Below, piece by piece: positions 55,901-64,000 of a stretch of 64,000 nucleotides of DNA. The notes below the pieces were generated by a model. The model saw nothing but the letters and a program-made list of their open reading frames with translations. It had not been told where the DNA came from and ran no database searches. The position numbers and the translations under genes were made by a program. Positions within the stretch are counted from its first letter, which is position 1; every line of letters starts with the position of its first letter. The stretch is from Thetidibacter halocola (GTDB taxonomy: Bacteria; Pseudomonadota; Alphaproteobacteria; Rhodobacterales; Rhodobacteraceae). Location of the stretch: NCBI RefSeq assembly GCF_018224955.1, contig NZ_JAGTUU010000001.1, positions 558,001 to 622,000 on the forward strand. The letters run 5' to 3'.

Positions 55901-56034
55901 GGCTTCCTCTAGCTCATAATGACGCCGGAGTCTAACAGCAAGAGGGGGCTTCACAATGGCGTCAGGGAAAAATTACACCTCTGGTCAGCCCGCAGGCAGA
56001 CCCCTAGCACTCGGGGGCAACAGAGGAGAGCCCG

Positions 56035-56976
56035 ATGAAGGACACCGCCAATCTCGGCAAGTTCGTGGACCCCGCCGTCACCGCGAAGGGCGAGCCGCGC
56101 GCCACCGTCGCGCTGACCAATCCGCAGACGCTGTGGTTCAACACCGGGACGCTGTGCAACATCACCTGCGCCAATTGCTACATCGAAAGCTCGCCCGAGA
56201 ATGACCGTCTCGTCTATCTGACCGAGGCCGAGGTCGTAGACTACCTCGACCAGCTGGAAACACGCGGCTGGGGCGTGACCGAGATCGGCTTTACTGGCGG
56301 CGAACCCTTCATGAACCCCGAGATGATCGGCATGGCGCGTGTCGCTCTGGACCGCGGATACCGCGTGCTGATCCTGACCAACGCGATGCGCCCGATGATG
56401 CGCCGAAAGATGCGCGAGGGGCTGGTGGCGCTGCGCGAGGCGCATGGCGACCGGCTGGTGCTGCGCGTGTCGCTCGACCATTGGGACGCCGCCCGCCACG
56501 AAGAGGAACGCGGGCCCGGCAGTTTCGACAAGACCCTGCAGGGCATGCGCTGGCTGCGCGACGCAGGGGTTCGCATGGCCGTGGCCGGGCGCACCCTCTG
56601 GGATGAAAGCGAAACCGAGTCGCGGCAGGGCTATGCCCGCCTCTTCGCCGAGGAAGGCTTTGCCATCGACGCCTTCGACCCGGGCGCCTGCGTGCTCTTC
56701 CCCGAGATGGACGAAAGCGTCGAGGTGCCCGAGATCACCACCGCCTGCTGGGGCATCCTCAAGAAATCACCCGACAGCGTGATGTGTTCTTCGTCGCGCA
56801 TGGTCGTGAAACGCAAGGGCGCCGCACGCCCCACCGTGCTGGCCTGCACGCTTCTGCCCTACGACCCGGAATTCGAGCTGGGCGAGACGCTGGAAGAGGC
56901 CGAGCGCCCCGTTGCGCTCAACCATCCCCATTGCGCGAAATTCTGCGTGCTGGGCGGGGCAAGCTGTTCCGCCTGA
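56035..56976 (+). CDS. Radical SAM protein of unknown role
   Basis: The 313-residue protein has the radical SAM cluster motif Cys41-x3-Cys45-x2-Cys48 (CNITCANC), the Gly-rich FTGGEPFMNPE motif near 86, and LILTNA. After the barrel come further cysteines (TACWG, VMCSSSR, LACTLLP) and a Cys-rich C-terminus (HCAKFCVLGGASCSA) that could bind one or more auxiliary clusters, as in SPASM/twitch proteins. No precursor peptide gene or partner enzyme is visible nearby, so the substrate is unknown. Start ATG follows GAGGAGAG. Divergent from zwf across 203 bases. Confidence 0.85.
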   Translation: MKDTANLGKFVDPAVTAKGEPRATVALTNPQTLWFNTGTLCNITCANCYIESSPENDRLVYLTEAEVVDYLDQLETRGWGVTEIGFTGGEPFMNPEMIGMARVALDRGYRVLILTNAMRPMMRRKMREGLVALREAHGDRLVLRVSLDHWDAARHEEERGPGSFDKTLQGMRWLRDAGVRMAVAGRTLWDESETESRQGYARLFAEEGFAIDAFDPGACVLFPEMDESVEVPEITTACWGILKKSPDSVMCSSSRMVVKRKGAARPTVLACTLLPYDPEFELGETLEEAERPVALNHPHCAKFCVLGGASCSA

Positions 56977-57041
56977 GCGCTTGCCATGCCGGCGCATGCC
57001 GATAGGCTTGACCGGAAACGGGGCTGAAAGGACGGCACAGC

Positions 57042-57401
57042 ATGACCACAAGGGACGAGATACAGGCCGTCCTGAACGCCTATGTAGCGGCCTATCGGGC
57101 CGGCGATGCCAAAGGCTGTGCCGCGATCTTTGCCGAGGATGCACAACTGCATTCTCCTTACGCCCCGCCCGCCATTGGCCGCGCCGCCATCGCGGCACTG
57201 CATGTCGACTGGGTGCAGGATGGCGGGAACAAGACCCTGACGGTCGAAGAGGCGGGCGCATCCGGCGACCTGGCCTGGTGCCTTGCCCGTTTCGCCGAAG
57301 GGGCCGAGACCGGCGACGGGACGACGCTGGCCGTGCTGGAACGCCATGGCGAAGATTGGTTGATCCGCATGTGCTGCCTGAACGAGGCACCCGCCGGGTA
57401 A
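57042..57401 (+). CDS. SnoaL/NTF2-like small protein
   Basis: The 119-residue protein has the NTF2-like fold pattern: N-terminal helix (IQAVLNAYVAAYRAGDAKGCAAIFAEDAQL), then strands ending in VLERHGEDWLIRMCCLN. Such cone-fold proteins include isomerases and stress proteins; the catalytic residues here cannot be assigned. GAAAGGA precedes the start. It lies between two unrelated genes on the same strand. Confidence 0.8.
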   Translation: MTTRDEIQAVLNAYVAAYRAGDAKGCAAIFAEDAQLHSPYAPPAIGRAAIAALHVDWVQDGGNKTLTVEEAGASGDLAWCLARFAEGAETGDGTTLAVLERHGEDWLIRMCCLNEAPAG

Positions 57402-57457
57402 ACCCGCTACGGGCAGAAAAACGCCCACGTGCGCGATCCGCTTGAACCGCTTGGCGG

Positions 57458-57473
57458 CCCGTGTCACCACGGG
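57458..57473 (+). other. Short hairpin before the nucleoside hydrolase gene
   Basis: CCCGTG-TCAC-CACGGG forms a perfect 6-bp stem with 4-base loop, 23 bases before the start codon at 57497. Role unknown; it lies in the 95-base gap and has no T-run. Confidence 0.35.
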
Positions 57474-57496
57474 AAGGCGCGAAAACAGGATTGCCC

Positions 57497-58438
57497 ATGC
57501 CCCCCCGCAAGATCATCATCGACACCGATCCCGGTCAGGACGACGCCGTCGCGATCCTGCTGGCCCTCGCCTCGCCCGAAGAGATCGAGGTCCTGGGCAT
57601 CACCGCCGTCGCCGGAAACGTGCCGCTGCCGCTGACACAGCGCAACGCCCGCATCGTCTGCGAACTGGCCGGGCGGCCCGACACCCGCGTCTTCGCCGGC
57701 TGCGACAAGCCGCTGCGCCGCCCCCTCGTCACCGCCGAGCACGTGCACGGCAAGACCGGCCTAGACGGGCCGTCCCTGCCCGAACCCACCATGCCCCTTC
57801 AGGACGCCCATGCGGTCGACTTCATCGTCGAAACCCTGCGGCAGGAACCGTCCGAAAGCGTCACGCTCTGCCCGCTGGGACCGCTGACCAACATCGCCAG
57901 CGCCATGATGGCCGCGCCCGACATCGTGCCGCGCATCCGTGAGATCGTGCTGATGGGCGGCGCCTATTTCGAGGTGGGCAACATCACGCCCGCCGCCGAG
58001 TTCAACATCTATGTCGATCCCGAGGCGGCGGATGTCGTCTTTTCCTCCGGCGTGCCGCTGACCGTGATGCCGCTCGACGTGACGCACAAGGCGCTGGTGA
58101 CGAAGGATCGCAACGACGCCTTCCGCGCCCTGGGAACCACCGTGGGCGTGGCCGTGGCACAGATGACCGAGTTCTTCGAGCGGTTCGACAAGGAGAAATA
58201 CGGCTCCGAGGGCGCGCCCCTGCACGACCCCTGCGTGACGGCCCATCTCATCTGCCCCGACCTGTTCGCGGGCCGGCACGTCAATGTCGAGATCGAAACG
58301 AACTCGCCCCTGACGCTGGGCATGACCGTGGCCGACTGGTGGCGCGTGACGGGGCGCAGCCCGAACGCGATGTTCATGGGATCGGTCGATGACGAGGGCT
58401 TCTTCGCCCTGCTGACGGAACGGCTGGGGCGGCTATGA
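57497..58438 (+). CDS. Inosine/uridine-preferring nucleoside hydrolase
   Basis: Cleaves ribonucleosides to base and ribose. The 313 residues show the calcium-binding N-terminal IIIDTDPGQDDAVAIL motif near 6-21, MGGAYFEVGNITPAAEFNIYVDPEAA split over residues 145-175, VTHKALV and the HDPCVTAHL motif with Asp. AACAGGA precedes ATG 57497. The stop overlaps the start of the first acetyltransferase gene, so nucleoside salvage and acetylation genes are co-translated. Confidence 0.93.
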   Translation: MPPRKIIIDTDPGQDDAVAILLALASPEEIEVLGITAVAGNVPLPLTQRNARIVCELAGRPDTRVFAGCDKPLRRPLVTAEHVHGKTGLDGPSLPEPTMPLQDAHAVDFIVETLRQEPSESVTLCPLGPLTNIASAMMAAPDIVPRIREIVLMGGAYFEVGNITPAAEFNIYVDPEAADVVFSSGVPLTVMPLDVTHKALVTKDRNDAFRALGTTVGVAVAQMTEFFERFDKEKYGSEGAPLHDPCVTAHLICPDLFAGRHVNVEIETNSPLTLGMTVADWWRVTGRSPNAMFMGSVDDEGFFALLTERLGRL

Positions 58439-58881
58439 AATCGCTTCACCTCGCCGGGCCTGACGATGCCGACCGCCTGTTGCCGCTGGTCGCCGCCTAC
58501 CATGCCGAGGCCGGTTTCGACAGCGACGACAACCATCGCGCCGCGGCCATCCTGCCGCTGCTCGACGGCTCGCCGCATGGCGCGGTCTGGCTGATCGGAC
58601 CACGCCGTGCGCCGGTGGGATATATCGCCCTCAGCTTCGGCTGGTCGCTGGAGTATGGCGGGCTCGACGCCATCGTGGACGAGCTTTACATCCGCCCCGC
58701 CGTGCGCAAGCGCGGCATGGGCGGCGAGGCGCTGGACGGCGTCGCCAAAGCGATGCGCGAGGCCGGCGTCAAGGCGCTCCACCTCGAGGCAGACCTGAAC
58801 GACGAGCGCCTGCACGGCTTCTACCGCCGGGCGCGTTTTGCGCCGCGCAATGGCTACGCGCTGTTCAGCCGGGTGTTGTGA
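58435..58881 (+). CDS. GNAT-family N-acetyltransferase
   Basis: The 148 residues have the GNAT fold with the acetyl-CoA loop motif (VRKRGMGGEALDGVAKAM, the R-x-x-G-x-G type), preceded by VDELYIRPA and followed by LHLEADLNDERLHGFYRRARF. Substrate is unknown. ATGA overlap upstream, GTGA overlap downstream. Confidence 0.85.
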   Translation: MKSLHLAGPDDADRLLPLVAAYHAEAGFDSDDNHRAAAILPLLDGSPHGAVWLIGPRRAPVGYIALSFGWSLEYGGLDAIVDELYIRPAVRKRGMGGEALDGVAKAMREAGVKALHLEADLNDERLHGFYRRARFAPRNGYALFSRVL

Positions 58882-59348
58882 CGCCGCGCCCCGCGCCTGC
58901 GGAATTCGATGACTGGGCCGCGCTTCTGGCGCTGCTCCAGGCCAGTTTCGCCTACATGGCGGGCCGGATCGACCCGCCCTCGTCTCTGCATCGGCTCGAT
59001 GCCGCCGCGCTGCGGGACAAGGCGCGGGACGAACATCTCTGGATCGCCGGGCCGCCGTTGCTGGGCTGCGCGTTTTTCCGCAACGACCGGGACGCGCTTT
59101 ACATCGGCAAGCTGGCGATCCATCCCGACGCGCAGGGGCGCGGCCTGGGCCGTGCCTTTGTCGCGGGTGCCGAAGGAATGGCGCGCCGCCTCGGCCTGCC
59201 CTGCCTGCGGCTTCAGACGCGGGTCGAGCTGACCGGCAATCACGCCGCCTTCGCCGCGATGGGCTTTGTCCGCGTGGCCGAGACCTGCCATGCCGGTTTT
59301 GACCGCCCGACCTCGATGACCATGGAAAAACCCCTCGGGAACGGCTAG
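58878..59348 (+). CDS. GNAT-family N-acetyltransferase
   Basis: The 156-residue protein is a second GNAT, starting at GTG 58878 in a GTGA overlap with the previous stop. The acetyl-CoA loop is DAQGRGLGRAFV with IGKLAIHP before it and LRLQTRVELTGNHAAFAAMGF after. It is not a close copy of its neighbour. Substrate unknown; an ordinary paralogous pair in a purine-salvage-linked operon. Confidence 0.85.
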   Translation: MTPRPAPAEFDDWAALLALLQASFAYMAGRIDPPSSLHRLDAAALRDKARDEHLWIAGPPLLGCAFFRNDRDALYIGKLAIHPDAQGRGLGRAFVAGAEGMARRLGLPCLRLQTRVELTGNHAAFAAMGFVRVAETCHAGFDRPTSMTMEKPLGNG

Positions 59349-59357
59349 ATCACGGCC

Positions 59358-60776
59358 ATGACCCTGCACATCCCCTTCGACAATTCCTATGCCCGCCTGC
59401 CCGAAGGCTTTGGCGCAAGGCTGGCCCCAACGCCGGTCAAGGCGCCCTCGATGGTCGCCTTCAACGCGCCCCTGGCCGAAGATCTGGGCATCACCGGCAC
59501 GCAGGATCCACGCCTTGCCGCGATCTTCGCCGGCAACACCCTGCCCGAGGGGGCGGAACCGCTGGCGCAACTTTATTCTGGGCACCAGTTCGGCCATTAC
59601 AATCCGCAACTGGGCGACGGACGCGCGATCCTGCTGGGCGAGGTGGTCGGGCGCGACGGCATCCGGCGCGACATCCAGCTGAAGGGATCGGGCCGCACGC
59701 CGTTTTCGCGTGGTGGCGACGGGCGGGCCTGGCTGGGCCCGGTGTTGCGCGAATACGTCGTCTCCGAGGCGATGCACACGCTCGGCGTGCCGACGACCCG
59801 CGCGCTGGCAGCCGTGCGCACGGGCGAAGAGGTGATCCGCGAGCGCGCCCTGCCCGGCGCCGTGCTGACCCGTGTCGCCAGCAGCCATATCCGCGTCGGC
59901 ACCTTCCAGGTCTTTGCCGCCCGCCGTGACACCGAAGCCCTGCGGCAGCTGTTCGACTACACGGTTGACCGGCACTATCCCGGCGTGACCGGGCCGGACG
60001 GCCTGCTGCAAGAGGTCATCGACCGGCAGGCCGCGCTGGTGGCTCACTGGATGAGCCTTGGCTTCATCCACGGGGTGATGAACACCGACAATTGCGCCAT
60101 CTCGGGCGAAACGATCGACTATGGCCCCTGCGCCTTCATGGACGAGTACGACCCCGAGACGGTGTTTTCGTCGATCGACCATCACGGGCGCTACGCCTAT
60201 GTGGCGCAGGCCGACGTGATCGTGTGGAACATGGCGCAGCTGGCCACGGCGCTGGTCGCCCTGATGCCCGAAACGGACGCGGCGATCGAGCGATTCACCG
60301 CGCAGATCAATGCCATGCCTGACCTGATCCGGGCCGAATGGCTGCGCCGCTTTGCCGCCAAGATCGGGATCGGCGCACCACGGGCCGAGGATGCCGATCT
60401 GGTGGCCGATTTCCTCGACCTGATGCAGGCGGGAAGCTCGGATTTCACCAACAGTTTCCGCGCCCTGGCCGAGGGCACTGCCCGCGACCAGATCGCCGAT
60501 ATCGCGGGATACGATGCGTGGCACGCGCGCTGGCAGAAACGGATCGCAGTCGAGGACGCGCCGGACACCCGGATGCGAGCGGCGAACCCGGCCTTCATCC
60601 CGCGCAACCACCGCGTCGAGGAAATGATCGCGGCGGCGGTCGAGGGCGACGACGCGCCGTTTCATCGGCTGAACGCGGTGCTGGCACGCCCGTATGAGGA
60701 TCAGCCCGAATCCGCCGACCTGCGCCGCCCGCCGCAGCCCTCCGAACAGGTCACCGCCACCTTCTGCGGTACCTGA
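59358..60776 (+). CDS. selO: Protein adenylyltransferase SelO (YdiU)
   Basis: Pseudokinase-fold enzyme that transfers AMP to proteins, linked to redox stress. The 472 residues show YSGHQFGHYNPQLGDGRA, QLKGSGRTPFSRGGDGRA, SHIRVGTFQ and the MNTDNCAISGETIDYGP metal-binding block; the C-terminus ends in FCGT, the Cys position that is selenocysteine in animal SelO. Length is typical. It starts 9 bases after the acetyltransferase stop. Confidence 0.95.
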   Translation: MTLHIPFDNSYARLPEGFGARLAPTPVKAPSMVAFNAPLAEDLGITGTQDPRLAAIFAGNTLPEGAEPLAQLYSGHQFGHYNPQLGDGRAILLGEVVGRDGIRRDIQLKGSGRTPFSRGGDGRAWLGPVLREYVVSEAMHTLGVPTTRALAAVRTGEEVIRERALPGAVLTRVASSHIRVGTFQVFAARRDTEALRQLFDYTVDRHYPGVTGPDGLLQEVIDRQAALVAHWMSLGFIHGVMNTDNCAISGETIDYGPCAFMDEYDPETVFSSIDHHGRYAYVAQADVIVWNMAQLATALVALMPETDAAIERFTAQINAMPDLIRAEWLRRFAAKIGIGAPRAEDADLVADFLDLMQAGSSDFTNSFRALAEGTARDQIADIAGYDAWHARWQKRIAVEDAPDTRMRAANPAFIPRNHRVEEMIAAAVEGDDAPFHRLNAVLARPYEDQPESADLRRPPQPSEQVTATFCGT

Positions 60777-60787
60777 GGGACGCGCGG

Positions 60788-61687
60788 CTAGATCCCGCCT
60801 GCCTCCGGCACCACCACGGGCCGTCGCCGACGCACCGTCACCAGCACGATCCCCACCGAAACCAGCGCCAGCGCGCCCAGGAACCCCGGCCCCACCGGCT
60901 CGTCCAGCAGCGCCCAGCCCAGGCCCACCGACAGGACCGGCGACAGGAACGAAAACGCCGCGATGTCCGAGGCCGGGTAGATCGTCATCAGGTGCAGCCA
61001 GAACAGGAAGCCGAGGCTGGCGACAAAGACCGCCTGCGCGCCCAGTCCCGCCCAGTGCCACCATTCCGGCCCGCGCAGCATCGGCCCGAATAGTGGCGCC
61101 ACGAGGCACAGCACCACCGCCGAGACGGTGAGTTGCCAGAACAGCTGCGTCTCGGCTGGCGCATGCGCCAGCCGCGTCAGGCGCACGGTCAGCGCGATGC
61201 CGATCCAGGCGAAACAGGCCAGCAGCGCCAGCCCGTCGCCCAGCCAGTTGCCCGCATCCCGGCTCTGCGGATCGGACAGCGCCCAGACCACGCCGGCCAT
61301 GGCCAGCCCGAGACCCAGCAGGCGACGCGGCGTCAGGCGCTCTCCCGGCAGGAAGAGATGGGCGATGACGGCGAACCAGACCGGCATGGAGTAGAACAGG
61401 ATCGCGCTGCGCGAGACCGTCGTCAGGTCCAGCGCGACGAACAGCACCAGGAACTCGAAGCTGAACAGCCCGCCCAGCAGCAGCCCTGGCCACAGCGTCC
61501 GCGTGATGCCGCGCGGCCGCCGGCCCGTGGCCAGGCACCACAGCGCCAGCACGACCAGCGCCAGGACAGAGCGCAGCCCTGCTCCCCAGACTGGCGCGAT
61601 GCCGGCATTGGTCAGCTTCACCACCACCTGGTTCGCGGCCAGCAGCGTGGCGAAAACCACCATGCCTGCCGCCCCTGCCCTGTCCAT
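60788..61687 (-). CDS. EamA/DMT-family transporter
   Basis: The 299-residue protein has ten hydrophobic segments in two EamA repeats, the usual drug/metabolite-exporter plan (ATLLAANQVVVKLTNAGIAPVWGAGLRS, then WIGIALTVRL). MDRAGAAG (61687) is the preferred start because AAGGA lies 5 bases before it; Mets at 61705 and 61720 are in frame. Substrate cannot be told. Convergent with selO and divergent from the TerB-like gene. Confidence 0.9.
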   Translation of the reverse strand: MDRAGAAGMVVFATLLAANQVVVKLTNAGIAPVWGAGLRSVLALVVLALWCLATGRRPRGITRTLWPGLLLGGLFSFEFLVLFVALDLTTVSRSAILFYSMPVWFAVIAHLFLPGERLTPRRLLGLGLAMAGVVWALSDPQSRDAGNWLGDGLALLACFAWIGIALTVRLTRLAHAPAETQLFWQLTVSAVVLCLVAPLFGPMLRGPEWWHWAGLGAQAVFVASLGFLFWLHLMTIYPASDIAAFSFLSPVLSVGLGWALLDEPVGPGFLGALALVSVGIVLVTVRRRRPVVVPEAGGI

Positions 61688-61801
61688 GCTGTCCTTGCGT
61701 GCCATGCCGCCCAAGGACATGCTGAGGCCCGCGCCGTCAATCCCTTGCGTCACGGCGGATATCTGTCAGTCTCTCGACAAGCGAAAAGGGAGGATCGTAA
61801 C

Positions 61802-62680
61802 ATGAGCCTGATGGGAACTCTGGCGAAGGTCGCCATCGGATACGCCGCCGCGCGCGGGGTCGACCGCCTGTCGGGCGGGGCGGGCCTGCCCGGCCTCCTG
61901 GGTGGCGGGGCGCAAGTTCCGGCACAGACCGAGGCTGCCAGGATCCAGGCGCAGGCCGGCCGCGCCATGGCGGGCGAGATGCCGAAGGGCGTCGAGAACC
62001 CGATGGCGGGCATGATGGAGCAGTTCCAGCAAGGCGGGCTTGGCGCGCTGATGGGCAGTCTCGGCGGCGGCGCCGGAGGCGCCAACCCGCTGGCCGAGAT
62101 GATGCAGAAGATGCAGGCGCAGGGCATCGACCTTGCGGCGATGATGGGAGGCGGCGCCGCGCAGGGAGACCGGTCGGCGGGGCTGCTCTCGGCGCTGTCG
62201 GCAGGCGGCACCGGCGCGGGGCTGGCCGGGCTTCTGGCGATGATGGGCGGCACCGCCGCCAAGGCGCAGGGCCAGGGCGCGGCGGCGATGCTGGACGCAC
62301 TCGACACCGGAAAGACCGCGCCCGACGCAGAAAAGGCCGCCGGTCTTATGCTGCGGGCGATGATCATGGCGGCCAAGTCCGACGGCGGCATCGACTCTGC
62401 CGAACAGGCCAAGATCCTCGAGACCGTGGGCGACGCCTCGGCCGAGGACATGGCCTTCGTCCAGGCGGCGCTGAAGGCGCCGGTCGATCCGCAGGCACTG
62501 GCCGCCGACACGCCCGAGGCGCAGCGCGGCCCGGTCTATGCCGCCTCGCTCATGACCATCCGCGTCGATACCGAGGCCGAGGCGCAGTATCTCGACCGGC
62601 TGGCGCGCGCGCTTCAACTGGACGAGAGCACGGTCAACACGCTGCACATGCAGATGGGCCTGCAACCGCTTTACGGCTGA
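61802..62680 (+). CDS. TerB/DUF533-family protein
   Basis: The 292 residues begin with a Gly/Ala/Met-rich low-complexity half (about 1-165) and end with an acidic TerB-like domain (about 175-290; LMLRAMIMAAKSDGGIDSAEQAKIL, then DTEAEAQYLDRLARALQL), as in E. coli YebE/DUF533. The role is unknown; family members localise to the inner membrane. GGGAGG precedes ATG 61802. The next gene starts 3 bases after the stop, suggesting an operon. Confidence 0.88.
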   Translation: MSLMGTLAKVAIGYAAARGVDRLSGGAGLPGLLGGGAQVPAQTEAARIQAQAGRAMAGEMPKGVENPMAGMMEQFQQGGLGALMGSLGGGAGGANPLAEMMQKMQAQGIDLAAMMGGGAAQGDRSAGLLSALSAGGTGAGLAGLLAMMGGTAAKAQGQGAAAMLDALDTGKTAPDAEKAAGLMLRAMIMAAKSDGGIDSAEQAKILETVGDASAEDMAFVQAALKAPVDPQALAADTPEAQRGPVYAASLMTIRVDTEAEAQYLDRLARALQLDESTVNTLHMQMGLQPLYG

Positions 62681-62683
62681 GCC

Positions 62684-63544
62684 ATGCCCGATACGCGACG
62701 GGGCGTGACGCTCGCCCTATTCGGCGCGCTGGTGCTGACGCCGGACGCGCTGCTGCTGCGCCTGTCCGGCATGGACGGGATGCAGATGCTGGGCTGGCGC
62801 GGGCTGTGCATGGGCTCTCTGTTCGTGCTGGCCTGGGCGCTGACCAGCCGCCACCGCGCGGCTGACCTGGCGGCGCTGGCCAGCGGAGGGACTCTGCTGG
62901 TGATCGCCAACCATGCCATGAACGCCACGCTGTTCCCGGTGGGGATCGCGGCGGCACCGGTCTCGGTCGTGTTGCTGGCGGTGGCAACGGTGCCGGTCTG
63001 GGCCGCGCTTCTGTCGCATGTCTTGCTGGGTGAACGCGCCAGTCGCGTCACCTGGGCCACCATCGCCGCCGTGCTGGCAGGCATTGCACTGGCCGTCACC
63101 GACACGGGCGAGGCGGCCCTGGATGCGCGCGCGGTGCTGGGCGCGGCCTGCGGGCTGGGTGTCGCGGCGGCGTTGGCGCTGAACTTCGTATGCCTGCGGC
63201 GCAGCCCGCAACTGCCTCTGTTGCTGGCGATCGGGCTGGGCAGCTTGCTGGCTGGGTCGCTGGGCTGGGGCGTCACCGGCCCGGCACGGATGACCGATGG
63301 CGCCGTGCCGATGGTCCTGGCCACCGGCCTGCTGATCCTGCCGCTCGCCTTCTTCTCGCTCAGCGCCGCCTCGCGCATGGCGCCCGCCGCCACGGTAAGC
63401 CTGCTCATGCTGCTGGAAACCGTGCTGGGGCCGCTCTGGGTCTGGTTGGGCACCGGCGAGGCGCCGACGACGCGGATGCTGGCGGGCGGCGCCATCGTCA
63501 TCGGCGCGCTGGCGCTATACCTTGCGCGGCCTGCGGCGCGCTGA
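62684..63544 (+). CDS. EamA/DMT-family transporter
   Basis: The 286-residue protein has about ten hydrophobic helices in two EamA repeats (LALFGALVLTPDALLLRL, AAPVSVVLLAVATVPVWAALLSHVLLGE, MLLETVLGPLWVWL). It begins 3 bases after the TerB-like gene. Another EamA transporter lies 1 kb away; they are not tandem duplicates as far as the sequence shows. Substrate unknown. Confidence 0.9.
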   Translation: MPDTRRGVTLALFGALVLTPDALLLRLSGMDGMQMLGWRGLCMGSLFVLAWALTSRHRAADLAALASGGTLLVIANHAMNATLFPVGIAAAPVSVVLLAVATVPVWAALLSHVLLGERASRVTWATIAAVLAGIALAVTDTGEAALDARAVLGAACGLGVAAALALNFVCLRRSPQLPLLLAIGLGSLLAGSLGWGVTGPARMTDGAVPMVLATGLLILPLAFFSLSAASRMAPAATVSLLMLLETVLGPLWVWLGTGEAPTTRMLAGGAIVIGALALYLARPAAR

Positions 63545-63601
63545 AGGCTTGGCCTCGGCCCCTACATTTGGCAATACAGGGCGGCACCGCCGGAGTAGAC
63601 G

Positions 63602-64000
63602 ATGTCCGACACCATAACCGAACGCTGCGCCGCCAAGGGCCTGCGCATGACCGGACAGCGCCGCGTCATCGCCGACGTGCTGGACGCCGCCAGGGACCAC
63701 CCCGATGTCGAGGAACTGCACGCCCGCGCCAACGCGCGCGATTCGCGCATCTCGCTGGCGACGGTCTACCGGACGGTGAAGCTGTTCGAGGAATCGGGCA
63801 TCCTGGAAAAGGTCGATTTTGGCGACGGCCGCGCCCGCTACGAGGATGCCGAACGCGACCACCACGACCACCTGATCGACATGACCACCGGCAAGGTGAT
63901 CGAATTCGTCGATCCCGAGATCGAGGCGCTGCAGGAACGCATCGCCGCGCGGCTGGGCTACCGGCTGAAAGGTCACCGGATGGAACTGTATGGCGTGCCG
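63602..64000 (+). CDS. Fur-family metalloregulator, 5' part (Fur/Mur type)
   Basis: The window ends inside this gene after 133 codons. It has the Fur winged helix (RMTGQRRVIADVLDAA, then RISLATVYRTVKLFEESGIL) and the start of the metal-binding domain with the His-rich DHHDHLIDMTTGKVIEF block and YRLKGHRMELYGVP. This matches alphaproteobacterial Fur/Mur, which responds to iron or manganese, rather than Irr or Zur. GGAGTAGACG precedes ATG 63602. Whether a C-terminal Cys site is present cannot be seen. Confidence 0.92.
   Translation, partial: MSDTITERCAAKGLRMTGQRRVIADVLDAARDHPDVEELHARANARDSRISLATVYRTVKLFEESGILEKVDFGDGRARYEDAERDHHDHLIDMTTGKVIEFVDPEIEALQERIAARLGYRLKGHRMELYGVP

Noticed and set aside
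58854-61541. 895-codon open frame on the minus strand
   Set aside because: It runs antisense through two acetyltransferases and selO, has His/Arg-rich low-complexity composition and no domain; a high-GC shadow.

Overview
The window looks like a chromosomal segment of a high-GC alphaproteobacterium of the order Rhodobacterales (Rhodobacter/Paracoccus/Roseobacter relatives). The evidence is gene content and order: a nifR3-ntrB-ntrC-ntrY-ntrX-trkA-trkH-hfq-hflX run, a fused ispDF gene, NtrC and NtrX proteins without the sigma-54 contact loop, a lexA gene with an alphaproteobacterial GAAC-N7-GAAC box, and an endolysin/holin pair of the gene-transfer-agent type. There is no rRNA, tRNA, IS element, phage or CRISPR array. 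Base composition and codon use look even throughout, so I see no imported island.

Layout. 1-1.1 kb: 3' part of a penicillin-acylase-family gene. 1.1-13.7 kb: one long minus-strand block, nifR3(dusB)-ntrBC-ntrYX-lipoprotein-trkA-trkH-hfq-hflX, for nitrogen control, potassium uptake and post-transcriptional control. 13.9-17.3 kb: ispDF-pgpA-cinA overlapping operon, then amtB. 17.3-24.8 kb: coq10-like gene, hpt, a LysR regulator, a cytochrome c'/dihaem cytochrome pair, lipA, oxyR with its operator, and a divergent DUF6456/DUF6477 pair. 24.8-34.5 kb: a dispersed corrinoid methyl-transfer set (mttB homologue, bmt-type homocysteine methyltransferase, corrinoid protein, DUF1638) interleaved with a FadL-type porin, guaA, a YdcF protein and a LexA-controlled radical SAM gene. 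34.5-41.7 kb: a polysaccharide-deacetylase-like protein, then the tightly overlapping chain trpG-trpD-ung-trpC-moaC-moeA, then lexA. 41.7-47.6 kb: comEC, gltX, gltA and an enoyl-CoA hydratase. 47.7-51.4 kb: ccmH, ccmF, holin, endolysin. 51.4-55.8 kb: a cupin, then pgi-pgl-zwf (entry of glucose into the Entner-Doudoroff/pentose phosphate routes). 56-64 kb: an orphan radical SAM gene, nucleoside hydrolase, two acetyltransferases, selO, two EamA exporters flanking a TerB-like gene, and the 5' part of a fur-family gene.

Regulation can be read directly in several places: two LexA boxes (lexA and the PA0069-family radical SAM gene), an OxyR-type operator over the oxyR start, a 16-bp palindrome upstream of zwf, another 16-bp palindrome between nifR3 and ispDF, two consensus DnaA boxes in promoter regions, five intrinsic terminators, and mutually exclusive pairing elements in the fadL leader. 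Four copies of a structured intergenic repeat ('GGGGCTCTGCCCC ... CCGGAGT-TTT ... CAAGATGAAG') lie at gene 3' ends. The least-characterised material is the corrinoid methyl-transfer set with its 58-residue membrane protein and DUF1638, the DUF6456/DUF6477 pair with a DnaA box and a CtrA-like site, and the fadL leader.
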